DNA of 64,000 bases from an uncultured Clostridium sp. (lineage in GTDB: Bacteria; Bacillota_A; Clostridia; TANB77; CAG-508): the NCBI GenBank assembly GCA_948466265.1, contig CAOJZU010000002.1, positions 1 to 64,000 on the forward strand, in the 5' to 3' direction. Shown one piece after another: positions 31,203 through 41,613 of this stretch; position 1 is the stretch's first letter; every line of letters begins with the position of its first letter. Position numbers and translations under genes: made by a program. The notes below the pieces were generated by a model. It had not been told where the DNA came from. It made no database searches and worked only from the letters and a program-made list of their open reading frames with translations.

Positions 31203-31876
31203 ATGGAAATCTTAAGAGTAGAAAATTTAAGCAAAGTATATGGAGAAGGAGGGTCAAAAGTTATTGCACTTGATAACGTTTCTTTTTCAGTAGAAAAAGG
31301 AGAATTTGTTGCAATAGTTGGTGCTTCAGGAAGTGGAAAGTCTACACTTTTACATTTAATTGGCGGAGTAGATAGACCTAGCAGTCGGAAAGGTATATAT
31401 AGATGGAAAAGATATATATAAATTTAATGATGACGAACTTGCAATATTTAGAAGAAGACAAGTTGGACTTATTTATCAGTTCTATAACCTAATTCCAATA
31501 TTAAATGTAGAGGAAAATATACTATTACCACTGAACTTAGATAATAGAGAAATAAATAAGAAAGTGTTAGACGAATTAATATCTGTGTTAGGTTTAAGTA
31601 CAAGAAGATATCATCTGCCAAGTGAATTATCTCGGAGGACAACAGCAAAGAACTTCTATTGGTAGAGCAATGATAACGAACCCAAGTATAATACTTGCAG
31701 ATGAACCAACAGGAAATCTTGATAGTAAATCTAGTGAAGAAATAGTTGAATTACTTAAAAAATCTAATAGAGATTATAAGCAAACTATCATTATGATTAC
31801 TCATAATGTTGAAATTGCAAAGCAGGCGGATAGGATTATTACTTTGGAAGACGGAAAAATAAAGAACAAACAATAA
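31203..31876 (+). CDS. ABC transporter ATPase, BceA-type
   Basis: ATPase of a MacB/BceA-type exporter that protects against peptide antibiotics. Walker A is VGASGSGKST, Walker B is IILADEPTGNLDS. Two C|GGN sites: 31386 (AGT C GGA, giving SSGKVYIDGKD) and 31633 (TCT C GGA), which lies in the LSGGQ signature; the triplet frame would destroy it. Corrected length is 223 residues. It is followed by a large FtsX-type permease and, further on, a two-component pair. Confidence 0.93.
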
Positions 31877-31910
31877 TCAGCAATAAAATTTGGGAAAGGA
31901 AAAAAGAATC

Positions 31911-34463
31911 ATGAATGTTTTGAAACGCTTAGCACTTAAAAATTTGAAAATGAATAAAAAGAGAACAATAAGTACAATAATTGGAATAATACTCTCAGTT
32001 GCACTTATTTGTGGAACAGCTACTTTAATAACAAGTGTTCAAAAAACACTTGTACAAAATGCAATTAATGAAGCTGGATATTATCATATAAAATTAGAAA
32101 ATCTACAGAAAGACCAGATAGATACAGTAAAGGCTAATCGTGATATAAAAGAAACTTTTGAGCTTAATATGTGCCGGATATGCAAAACTTGAAGGAAGCA
32201 AAAATGAAGACAAACCATATGCAAAAGTATTTTCAATGGATAAAAATGTATTTGAAAAATTGAATTTTAAAATGGTAGAACGGAAGGTTTCCTGTAAGTA
32301 AAAACGAAATTATAATAAGCCAAGCAATTAACAGCAAAGCAAAGTTAAATTTAAAACTTGGAGATAAAATAAAATTAGATATAGGAGAAAGAAAAACAGT
32401 AGATCGGATATGTTTTAAAAGGACTTAACCCTTATACTAGTGAAGAAGAAATAGTAAATGCGAAATTAAGTGAATTTATAGTAGTTCGGAATAATTGAGA
32501 GACCTAGTTACGGATTTGAATATTATTCAGAGCCAGGATATACTGTAATTACGACAGATTTAGAAGGAAAAGATAAAGATATTTATGCAGTTTTAAAGAA
32601 TCCAGTTGATTACAAAACATCTTTAGTAGAGCTTCTTCGGAGCAAATAGTTATGGAGATATAAAAAGTAATAAAGAATTAAAATATTCTTATGATGTAAA
32701 TAATGAACTTTTAAGGTGGGAAGCATTTGCTTTTTCAGATGATACAGTAACCATGCTTTATGGAGTATGTGGAGTATTAATTTTTGTAATAATGTTTACA
32801 AGTATATTCTGTATAAGAAATTCATTTGCAATATCAATAACAGAAAAAACAAAGATGTATGGAATGCTATCTTCAATAGGAGCAACTAAAAAGCAAATTA
32901 AAAAAAGTGTTATTTATGAAGCAATGCTTCTTCGGAGTTATTCGGAGTACCACTTGGAGTTGTATCAGGGCTATTTGCAATATTTGTACTATTAAAAATA
33001 ATAGGAATGGTGCTTGGAGAATATTTATTTAAAGGAATAGAAGGAATATTATTTGGAGTAAATGCTATACCAATAATTATATCAGCAATACTTCGGATTT
33101 GTTACAATTTATCTTTCTGCATTTGTTTCAGCTAAAAAAGCAAGTAAAGTTAGTCCTATGTTACTCATTAGAAATTCAGCTAATATAAAAATTAAAGCAA
33201 ATAAGCTAAAAACACCCAAAATAATTCGAAAATTATTTAAAACTGGAGGAGTTTTAGCATATAAAAATTTAAAAAGAAGCAAGAAAAAATATAAAACAAC
33301 AGTTATATCAATAACAATAAGTATATTTATATTTATTACAATGAGTACATTTGTAAATAATATGTTTGATTTTACTTCTGGATACTATAACAGTCCTGAT
33401 TATAATATAAAAATAAACTTTGCAAAAGATAACTTAGAACAAATACTTGTTTTGGATGATATAGAAGAATATTTCTTACTTTATGAAACAAAAGGACAGT
33501 ATTCTTTGAGGATATATGACTTAGATAAAGTAAAGTTACAAGAGTTTATTCAGTTAGAAGAAGATGAAAATGGAGAATATAAAAAGGCAGATCATATAGG
33601 AATACAGATTATAGGGTTAGACGATGAGACATTTAGAAAATATACAAAGAAAATAGAAGTATCTTACGAAAAGACAAAAAATACAGGAATTTTAATTGAT
33701 ACATGTGATTATTATAGAAATGATGAGATGCTAACAGGAAGAATGTATTCATATGAAGTAGGGGACGTCATTTCGGGTAAATATTTAGAGGATGATACAA
33801 GTGATAAAATAGATATGAACGTTAAAGTAGGAGCTATTACAGATACTAAGCCATATGGAATGGAAAATTATTATTATTATGGTGGATATTTAGTAGTAGA
33901 TATGGGATTTTTTAAAGATATAGAATTTGAATTAAATCTTATAACAATTAATTCTAAAAATCCAGATGTATTAGAGAAAAATATAGAAAAAATAAATCCA
34001 GATATTCGCGTTAGAAATATTGAGGAAGAAATAAAACAAGAAAGAGCAATGGAGATTGTTATAAAAATATTCCTTTATGGATTCTTAGGAGTTATAACAT
34101 TAATTGGTATTACTAATATATTTAATACAATAACATCAAATATGGAACTAAGACAAAAAGAATTTGCAGTTTTAAAATCAATAGGTATGACTAAAAAGGA
34201 ATTTAATAGAATGGTTAATCTAGAAACGATATTTTATGGAACAAAATCATTATGTTATGGAATAATTCTTGGATTACTTCGGAACATTTGCACTATATAA
34301 AGCATTTGAATTAAAAAATGCAGCTGATTTATATTTACCAATAATGCCGATTATCATATCTATCATAAGTGTATTTATACTAGTATTTGTAATTATGAAA
34401 TATAGTATCGGAAAGATTAATAGACAAAATACAATAGAAACAATTAGAAAAGATAATATTTAG
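31911..34463 (+). CDS. Large FtsX/BceB-type ABC permease
   Basis: Permease partner of the upstream ATPase, with two sets of FtsX helices, a long extracellular domain (about residues 500-700) and N-terminal LKNLKMNKKRTISTIIG. It carries nine C|GGN sites: 32175, 32281, 32405, 32487, 32638, 32933, 32943, 33094 and 34280. Skipping all nine gives one 847-residue protein; examples are VEGRFPVSKNEI, ILGFVTIY and GLLGTFALYKA. Two sites (32933 and 32943) are ten bases apart. It is the longest uninterrupted test of the pattern in the window. Confidence 0.92.
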
Positions 34464-34777
34464 AGATTATAAAGATAATTTTGACGTCCGTAAAAGATAT
34501 GTAGGATATAAACTGTTTGAGTATCATTATCGACTTCATATAAAATAATATATTTACCAACTGGTATTTTTCGTAGATTACGATATTTTAAATTTGATTT
34601 TATTGGAACAAGAGAATAACGTTCCGGGAATAAATCTAATCTTGAAATAAAATGTTCGACTTTAATACGTAAGTTGTCTGCAGCTTCTGGAGAATAGAGA
34701 GAGTAGTTAAAATAATAATAGATTCTGTCTAATTCTTCCAGAAACTGTGGAGATAAAATTATTGAATAATTATTCAT
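34460..34777 (-). CDS. RelE/ParE-type toxin
   Basis: A 105-residue toxin-fold protein. ILSPQFLEELDRIYYY at the N terminus and RNLRKIPVGKYIILYEVD plus YGRQN at the C terminus match the RelE/ParE superfamily. ATG at 34777, shortly after the antitoxin stop, is preferred over an upstream start. It converges with the ABC permease, overlapping by four bases. RelE or ParE cannot be told apart here. Confidence 0.8.
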   Translation of the reverse strand: MNNYSIILSPQFLEELDRIYYYFNYSLYSPEAADNLRIKVEHFISRLDLFPERYSLVPIKSNLKYRNLRKIPVGKYIILYEVDNDTQTVYILHIFYGRQNYLYNL

Positions 34778-35033
34778 GTAAACCGTATTTCGCCTCCAAT
34801 TCTTTAAAAGCAATTTCTGCTGGAATACCTTTTCCTTCTTCAATTTGCTTATGAGCTATTTCAATCTTTTCATAGAGATCTTTTTCAAACTCTTCTTGAC
34901 TTGAATAGTGTGGAAAAAAATATTTTTCCATAAGTCTATTAACTCTTTCTTCTTCTGTTTCACTAGGAAATCTACCAAAGTCAGGTTGATTTCTAACTTC
35001 TGTATCTGGTACTTTGTGTGATGTTTTCTGCAT
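34770..35033 (-). CDS. Antitoxin partner of the RelE/ParE toxin
   Basis: An 87-residue acidic protein ending in IAFKELEAKYGLHE, a shape typical of antitoxins paired with RelE/ParE toxins. The ATG at 35033 follows AGGAGG. Its end overlaps the toxin start by eight bases, giving translational coupling. The pair sits between the Bce-type transporter and its two-component genes, likely a later insertion in the operon. Confidence 0.75.
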   Translation of the reverse strand: MQKTSHKVPDTEVRNQPDFGRFPSETEEERVNRLMEKYFFPHYSSQEEFEKDLYEKIEIAHKQIEEGKGIPAEIAFKELEAKYGLHE

Positions 35034-35155
35034 AAACAAAACCTCCTTTAAATTAATATAACCAAATTATACAATGGCTATGAAGTTAAAGTCAATGCAT
35101 ATGTTGATATTTAATTAAATTTATGATAGTATAACACTTAAAAAGAGGTGAAATA

Positions 35156-35806
35156 ATGCAGATATTACTTGTAGAAGATAATGTAAACATTGCAAAGGGT
35201 CTAGTATATTCTTTAGAACAAAAAGGATATAAAATAATTCATACAGAAAATATAAAAAAGACAATAGATATTTTAAATAATAAACAAATAGATTTAATAA
35301 TACTTGATATATCACTTCCAGATGGAAATGGCTTTAGTTTGTATGAAATGGAAATAAAACATAAAAATATACCAACAATATTTTTAACAGCAAGAGATGA
35401 GGAAGACGATATTGTAAAAGGTTTAGAGTTAGGAGCAGAAGATTATATAACAAAACCATTTTCTACAAAGGAACTTATTGCAAGAATGAACAAAATTCTT
35501 TCAAGAGGGAAAAATCAAAAAATTAGAATTAAAGATATCGAATTTGATATGGATAAAATGGAAGTATATAGAGAAGCTAAAAAGATAGATTTAAGTAATA
35601 TAGAACTTAAGATTTTGCATTTGTTATTTTCTAATCTAAATAAAGTGGTAACAAGAGACGATATAATAGATAAAATATGGGACTGGACAGGAAATGATGT
35701 TAATAACAACACTGTTACTGTGTATATGAAAAGAATAAGAGAGAAGATAGAAAGTGATATAATAATTACTATAAAAGGAATTGGGTATAGAATAGATGGA
35801 GAATAA
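35156..35806 (+). CDS. OmpR-family response regulator
   Basis: A 216-residue regulator. The receiver domain has LLVEDN, phosphorylation site Asp51 in LIILDISLPDG, and a conserved Lys in YITKPFSTKEL; the winged-helix DNA-binding domain follows (VYMKRIREKIES near the end). Overlaps the kinase start by 11 bases. It likely activates the ABC genes at 31203 through the TGTCACTT repeats. Confidence 0.92.
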   Translation: MQILLVEDNVNIAKGLVYSLEQKGYKIIHTENIKKTIDILNNKQIDLIILDISLPDGNGFSLYEMEIKHKNIPTIFLTARDEEDDIVKGLELGAEDYITKPFSTKELIARMNKILSRGKNQKIRIKDIEFDMDKMEVYREAKKIDLSNIELKILHLLFSNLNKVVTRDDIIDKIWDWTGNDVNNNTVTVYMKRIREKIESDIIITIKGIGYRIDGE

Positions 35807-37009
35807 AATAAAATTGAAAAGAGCAATGATTTTAGCTGTAATTGTATTTATTGTTCTAAATTCAATATATATAGTTTTAAGCTATAGTCAATATAAAAAA
35901 TACACAGAAGTATTTAATAGAAAAATAGATTTGATAATTACAAATATAGAAAAAGAATACCCAAATACTAATATAAATGAGATAGTAGGTATATTAAATA
36001 GTAATGAAAAGGGGAAAGAAGATATACTTAAAAGCTATGGTATAGATTTAGCTAAAGATTCAATTATACTTGAAAATGATATGCATTTCAAGGGCTTTTT
36101 AGTTTTAGATTTATTAGTTTTATTTATGCTATTTATATTTTTAAGTCTAATTTTCTTAAAATATAATCATTCAAAAGATAAAACTTTAAAAGATATAACA
36201 AGATATTTAGAAGAGATAAATAGAAGAAACTATAAATTAGATATAGAAGATAATACAGAAGATGAGTTATCAATACTTAAAAATGAAATATATAAGACAA
36301 CAGTAATGCTAAAAGAGGTTGCTGAAAATTCAAAGCAAGATAAGATGAGTTTAAAAGATTCTATTTCTGACATATCACACCAATTAAAAACACCACTTAC
36401 ATCTATTACAATAATGCTAGATAATATGTTAGAAAATAGCCAAATGGATGAAGGAACAAGAAAAGAATTTATAAAGGATATAAAAAGAGAAGTAGTAAAT
36501 CTTAGTTTCTTGGTAAGTTCGCTTTTAAAGCTTTCAAAATTTGATGCTAATACTATAGAATTTGTAAAAAGACCAGAAAGTGTAGAAGAGATAATAAAAG
36601 AAGCGGTAAATAATATAGCGGGATTATGTGATTTAAAAGGTGTAGATATAAATATAAATGGTGAAGAGTGTAAGATAAATTGTGATTTTAAATGGCAAAC
36701 TGAGGCTATAACGAATATTTTAAAAAATTGCGTAGAGCATTCGTATGATGGAAGTAAAGTAGATGTAACTTTTTCAAAAAATAAGATGTATACAAAGATA
36801 GAGATTAGAGATTATGGGGTAGGAATTGATAAGGAAGATTTGCCACATATATTTGAAAGATTTTATAAAGGCAGAAATTCATCAGAAGATAGTGTTCGGA
36901 ATAGGACTTGCTCTTGCTAAATCTATTATAGAAGAAAATAATGGATATGTTTCAGTAGACTCTGAAGAAAGGAAGCGGAAGTATATTTGTAATAAAATAT
37001 TTTAATTGA
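35796..37009 (+). CDS. Sensor histidine kinase
   Basis: A 403-residue kinase with two N-terminal membrane segments around a short loop, the phospho-acceptor His in DISHQLKTPLTSI, an N box (NILKNCVEHSY) and G boxes. Two C|GGN sites: 36897 (GTT C GGA), placed in the G2 box SVGIGLALAKSI, and 36976 (AAG C GGA), giving KGSIFVIKYF at the C terminus. Without the first, the ATP-binding domain is cut off. It pairs with the response regulator upstream and probably senses the peptide via the transporter. Confidence 0.92.
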
Positions 37010-37022
37010 AAATAAAAGAAGT

Positions 37023-37045
37023 GGAGACCCCCTTAAGGGGCCTCC
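37023..37045. terminator. Bidirectional terminator
   Basis: Stem GGAGACCCCC / GGGGCCTCC between convergent genes. Confidence 0.7.
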
Positions 37046-37617
37046 TGTTTGTCTAAGAATTGACTGTTTGCTTCCATGAGGAAATCAAGAAGAGATTTAC
37101 CTTCTCTATTGACAGTATCATAGCGAAGTGACAGATTTTTAAAGATAACGTTAAAATCAGGTTCTGTATCTGATATACTATCTGCAGTATTGCATACTAT
37201 AAGTACTTCTTCATAGTAGAAAAAGGCAAATGGTATATCACGATTATAAATCGGAAAAGGGATGCCAAAAGTTTTAGTAATAAATCTGTACTTATAGACG
37301 AGTTCGTTATCTTTAACCCTGATTGTGTAATCTTGATTTAGGAGTAGATATAAAAAATACTCCAAATATATAAAAATGAAAATAAGCAGTATAAGAAAAA
37401 CTGCACAGGGTATAAGATAGTTCAATTCATTTCTTGAGAGCCAAAGATACAAAGTCCATATAATTCCTGCAATAGCTCCTATAAAAAGTGCACCTGTAAG
37501 CATACCTTGCATAACTACCTTATGGTCTGCTTCCTTCCGGTATATCAGAGCTTCGTCTTTTTCCTTTTGTTCCAACTGTTCCCAATACTTCATAATAGCA
37601 TCTAAATCTTCACACAT
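37033..37617 (-). CDS. Small membrane protein A (YcxB-like shape) with an in-frame CGG
   Basis: A 194-residue protein with two adjacent membrane helices (about residues 37-90) and a C-terminal soluble domain, resembling YcxB-like proteins. The codon at plus-strand 37537-37539 is CGG read as Arg in an intact frame (ALIYRKEAD), so it does not follow the C|GGN rule. Its codon use is more GC-rich than nearby housekeeping genes; a recent arrival is likely. It is preceded by a promoter matching that of the gene at 38277. Confidence 0.6.
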   Translation of the reverse strand: MCEDLDAIMKYWEQLEQKEKDEALIYRKEADHKVVMQGMLTGALFIGAIAGIIWTLYLWLSRNELNYLIPCAVFLILLIFIFIYLEYFLYLLLNQDYTIRVKDNELVYKYRFITKTFGIPFPIYNRDIPFAFFYYEEVLIVCNTADSISDTEPDFNVIFKNLSLRYDTVNREGKSLLDFLMEANSQFLDKQEAP

Positions 37618-37670
37618 GATTTTTCCTCCTTAAAGTACATGCGACTAGTCGCTTATTTTGTGACTTAATA

Positions 37671-37699
37671 ATTATACCATGATTTATGTAAATATGCAA
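37671..37699 (-). promoter_or_regulatory. Promoter of small membrane gene A
   Basis: Minus-strand TTGCAT (37694-37699), 17-base spacer and TATAAT (37671-37676). The flanking sequence resembles that at 38334-38362. Confidence 0.7.
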
Positions 37700-37797
37700 A
37701 TAAATTTCTTTACCTCTCATACATTTTTGTATAATTTTTCTTAAGTTAACAGTATTGGTATAATAGGGGTGTGTTACACAAAAAAAAACCCACTTTT

Positions 37798-38277
37798 TCA
37801 AGAGGGTTCTTTTGTTTGCGAAAGGTCTGTAACACCGACCTCACTGAGGAATTTGACAAGGCCATCATCAATTTCTTTGGATAAATAAGGTATTTCTATT
37901 CTTTTTTTGCCTTCTTGTAGAATTGTTTTGTAGCCTTTATACTTGACTTTTGTAAGAGGCAAATAAAAGATCATACTATTTTTTTTAGTTTGTTCATAAA
38001 TAAGATAAGATAATCTTACTGTAACTGAATAGTTGAGTACTACTGCAAATATAAATGAATCATATATCCATATTACAAAGAAACATAATAATACAATTAT
38101 AAATACAACTCTGGACATAAAATCCATAACAATTAAAGCTAATGTTACCCAAAAACTTATAACCCATAAAATCAAAAGGCATGAACTAATAGAATATAAA
38201 AAAGAGAAGTGTTTAGTCCGAAAATAATATGGTTTTCCATTCTTGTCTGAAAATATGAAATACTTTGATTTAAACAT
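37798..38277 (-). CDS. Small membrane protein B with an in-frame CGG
   Basis: A 159-residue protein with two membrane helices (residues 27-85) and a soluble C terminus. It has the same layout as the neighbour at 37033-37617 but little obvious identity. The codon at plus-strand 38218-38220 is CGG read as Arg (YYFRTKHF). The genes may be a diverged duplicate pair of unknown function. Confidence 0.6.
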   Translation of the reverse strand: MFKSKYFIFSDKNGKPYYFRTKHFSFLYSISSCLLILWVISFWVTLALIVMDFMSRVVFIIVLLCFFVIWIYDSFIFAVVLNYSVTVRLSYLIYEQTKKNSMIFYLPLTKVKYKGYKTILQEGKKRIEIPYLSKEIDDGLVKFLSEVGVTDLSQTKEPS

Positions 38278-38333
38278 AGATGAATTCCTCCTTAAATGTG
38301 ACGCACATTGGTGCTTATTTTTTTGACTTAAAA

Positions 38334-38362
38334 ATTATACCATAATTTATGTGAATATGCAA
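38334..38362 (-). promoter_or_regulatory. Promoter of small membrane gene B
   Basis: Minus-strand TTGCAT (38357-38362), 17-base spacer and TATAAT (38334-38339), nearly identical to the one at 37671. Confidence 0.7.
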
Positions 38363-38381
38363 GAAAAAACAATTGTTAGCC

Positions 38382-38435
38382 TTGACAAACAATTTAAAAG
38401 GTAATATAATAAAAAATGTTAGTTTTGGATAACAT
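38382..38435 (+). promoter_or_regulatory. Consensus promoter with a palindromic operator for dtxR-suf
   Basis: TTGACA (38382-38387), exactly 17 bases, TATAAT (38405-38410). Directly after lies the inverted repeat ATGTTA (38416-38421) and TAACAT (38430-38435), an 8-base spacer, covering the expected start site. This is where a metal-dependent DtxR-type repressor would bind and control itself and the suf genes. Confidence 0.75.
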
Positions 38436-38459
38436 TTATATAAAAGGGGAATAAATAAT

Positions 38460-38910
38460 ATGATTTCAAAGTCATTAGAAGAATATCTAAAAACAATGTA
38501 TATACTAAAAAAGCAAAATGGAAATATAAGAGTTACAGATATTGCAAATAAAATGAATTGTACGAAACCTAGTGTAAATAAAGCTATAAACAATTTAAAA
38601 AGCCATGAACTTATAAATTATGAATCTTATGGATCAATAGAACTAACAGAAAAACGGAGAAAATTTAGCAAAAAAAATAATTGAAGCATATGATATAGTT
38701 TATTTGTTTTTAAAGGATGTACTAGCTTTAGATGAAGAAAATGCAGCAAAAGAAGCAGAAAAGATAAAACTTGTGGTAACGGATGAAACAACAAATAAGC
38801 TTGCTAAATATGTTCATAAAGTATTAGATTTAAATGACTTAGATTGTGATTATGATATAAATAAAGAGAAGTGTAGGAGTTGTACAAGACGTACAGGAGT
38901 TAAGATTTAA
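38460..38910 (+). CDS. DtxR/MntR-family metal-dependent repressor
   Basis: A 149-residue metalloregulator. The N-terminal winged helix shows SLEEYLKTMYILKKQNGNIRVTDIA and CTKPSVNKAINNLK; C-terminal CDYD...CRSC cysteines could bind metal. One C|GGN site at 38655 (AAA C GGA) gives LTEKGENLAKKIIEAYDIV. Without it, only the DNA-binding half is made. It heads the suf genes, so iron or manganese likely controls cluster assembly. Confidence 0.85.
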
Positions 38911-38929
38911 AAATAGAAAGGTGTTAATT

Positions 38930-39668
38930 ATGAGTGAAAAACTACTAGAAATAAAAGATTTACATGTAAATGCTGAAGATAAAGATATTTTAAAAGGAAT
39001 TGATTTAGAAATAAAAAAAGGGGAGATACATGTAATAATGGGCCCAAATGGCTCAGGAAAGACAACAACTGCAAATGCTATATTAAATAACCCTGAATAT
39101 AAAAAAGAAAAAGGACAAATTCTTTTTGAAAATGAAGATATAACAAACATGAGAACAGACGAGATTGCAAGAAAAGGAATTTTTATGTCTTTCCAACTTC
39201 CAGAAGAAATTCCACGGAATTTCTGTTACAAATTTCTTAAAAACAGCAAAAAACAAGATAACAGGAAAACCAGTAAAAGTATTTGAATTTAAAGAAGAAC
39301 TTAAAAAATATATGGAAGAACTAAATATTAATGAAGACTACGTGGAAAGAAGCTTAAATGTTGGTTTTTCAGGTGGAGAGAAAAAGAAAAATGAAATATT
39401 ACAAATGCTTGTATTAAATCCAAAGCTTGCAATTTTGGATGAAACAGATTCAGGACTTGATGTAGATGCAATAAAAACTGTTTCTAAAGGAATAGAAATG
39501 TTTAAAAATGAAAATAATGCTGTACTTATAATAACTCATAATACAAAGATATTGCACAGTTTAAAAGTAGATTATGTACATGTTTTAGTAAATGGAAAAA
39601 TTGTTAAAACAGGAACAGGCGACTTAGCAAAAGAAATTGAAGAAAAAGGTTATGGGGAGTATAAATAG
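38930..39668 (+). CDS. sufC: SufC ATPase
   Basis: ABC-type ATPase of the SUF iron-sulfur scaffold SufBCD. Walker A is IMGPNGSGKTTT, signature NVGFSGGEKKKNE, Walker B LAILDETDSGLDVD. One C|GGN site at 39215 (CCA C GGA) gives EEIPGISVTNFLKTA, conserved in SufC. Corrected length is 245 residues. ATG at 38930 follows GAAAGG. First structural gene of the suf operon. Confidence 0.95.
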
Positions 39669-39673
39669 AAAAA

Positions 39674-39699
39674 CGCCAACCGAACAAGTCGGTTGACGC
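39674..39699. terminator. Hairpin between sufC and a minus-strand gene
   Basis: CGCCAACCG / CGGTTGACG stem with one mismatch, loop AACAAGT. Probably a bidirectional terminator. Confidence 0.6.
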
Positions 39700-39706
39700 T
39701 GGTACA

Positions 39707-39907
39707 TTAGGACTTATCGCTGTATTTATTTTGGATAGCGTCGATAGTATCGGCTATCCGTGAAACTGCTGTTGCTAACTTTTTAATGGCAATTGTCTTT
39801 CTGTAAATGCTTTGTGCAATAACAAGTAATGTAACTGATGCAATTAATAAAAAGAAAATCAGACAAAGAACAATAATAAGAACAACAGTATAAATGAAGC
39901 TAGTCAT
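39707..39907 (-). CDS. Small holin-like membrane protein with an in-frame CGG
   Basis: A 66-residue protein with one long membrane helix (VVLIIVLCLIFFLLIASVTLLVI) and a charged helical tail. Codon CGG at plus-strand 39758-39760 is read as Arg (AVSRIADTID), so it does not follow the C|GGN rule. It interrupts the suf operon between sufC and sufB on the opposite strand and may be an inserted gene. Function unknown. Confidence 0.5.
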   Translation of the reverse strand: MTSFIYTVVLIIVLCLIFFLLIASVTLLVIAQSIYRKTIAIKKLATAVSRIADTIDAIQNKYSDKS

Positions 39908-39992
39908 TTTTGCACCCCCTAAAGTTTATGTTAACAACATTAAGATTATAACACAAATAAATATGAATTGCAATATTATGAAAGGATAATAT

Positions 39993-41394
39993 ATGAATAA
40001 AACAAACTTAGACGAAATTAATAGAAATATTTACGACATAAAGAATAAAGATAACTATGATTTTAAAATAAAAAAAGGTCTAACCACTGATATTATAGAA
40101 GAAATATCTAAACAAAAAAATGACCCAGAATGGATGAAAGAGTTTAGATTAAAAGCATTAGAAGTATATAATAGTCTAGAACTTCCAACATGGGGACCAG
40201 ACCTTTCAGAATTAGATATGAGAAACATAGCAACATATGTAAAACCAAAGTCTAAACTTAATAATTCATGGGAAGATGTACCTGAAGATATAAAAGATAC
40301 TTTTGACAAACTTGGGATTCCAGAAGCAGAGAAAAAGTCTCTTGCTGGAGTAGGTGCACAGTACGATTCAGAAGTTGTATATCACAGTATGAAAGAAGAA
40401 CTAATTAAGCAAGGTGTTATATATACAGATATGGAAACAGCTGTAAGAGAATATCCAGAGCTTGTTAAAGAGCATTTTATGAAATGTGTACCAGTAAATG
40501 ACCATAAATTTGTAGCCCTTCATGGTGCAGTTTGGTCAGGGGGTTCTTTTGTATATGTACCTAAAAATGTTAAAGTAGACATACCACTTCAGTCATACTT
40601 TAGGTTAAATTCTCCTGAATCAGGACAATTCGAACATACATTAATTATTGTAGACGAAGGAGCAAGCTTACACTTTATAGAAGGATGTTCTGCGCCAAAA
40701 TATAACAAGGTGAATTTACATGCAGGTTGTGTAGAGTTATTTGTAAAAGATAACGCATATTTAAGATATTCTACAATAGAAAACTGGTCAAAAAATATGT
40801 TAAACTTAAATACAAAAAAAGCAATAATTGGGAAAAATGCACAGGTAGACTGGGTATCAGGCTCGTTTGGATCGAAAATCTCAATGCTATATCCTATGAG
40901 TATTTTAAATGGAGAAGGTGCAAAAACTGAGTTTACAGGAATTTCTTTTGCAGGTGAAGGACAAGATTTAGATAATGGCTTTAAGGCTATGCATAATGCA
41001 AAAAATACTTCAAGTGTTGTGAATGCAAAGTCTATATCAAAAAATGGTGGGAAATGTACGTATAGATCATTTATTAGGATAAATGAAAATGCAAAAGGTT
41101 CTAAATCTTCTGTATCATGTGAATCACTTATGTTAGACGATATTTCAGTTTCAGATACCATTCCTGTAAATGATATTAGAACAGACGATGTGGAATTTTC
41201 TCATGAAGCAAAGATTGGTAAAATTAGTGATAAAGCAATATTTTATTTAATGAGTAGGGGCTTATCAGAAGAAGATGCAAAAGCAATGATTGTAAGAGGT
41301 TTTGCATACCCAATTTCCAAGGAACTTCCAGTAGAGTACGCGGTAGAAATGAATAATTTGATTAATCTCGAACTAGAACGGTAGTATAGGATAG
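39993..41394 (+). CDS. sufB: SufB scaffold protein
   Basis: Core scaffold of the SUF Fe-S cluster assembly complex, 466 residues. Recognised by HGAVWSGGSFVYVPKNVKV, LHFIEGCSAPKY, VDWVSGSFGSK and SHEAKIGKISDKAIFYLMSRG. By triplet reading it ends ...LEX at TAG (41382), with CGG as its last codon. Skipping the C at 41379 (GAA C GGT) instead extends it to LELEGSIG and a TAG at 41392-41394, matching the ending GSIG/GSVG conserved in SufB. This is an independent test of the rule. Confidence 0.96.
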
Positions 41395-41613
41395 TTTGAA
41401 AAATAGTAATGCAGATAATTGAAAATATATAAGCAAAACTTTTCTAAATATGAATTTTTTTAAAAATTCCGTTTTCCAAGGCGTTTAATTTAAATGCTTG
41501 TAAATTTGTATATACGAATTACCGTTGGTTGCAGTGAAAAAGCCAGTAAGGTCGAACTCGTTTTTTAAAAATTATATTTAGCGTTTTGCTATTTAAAGAA
41601 AGGGCAAATAAAT

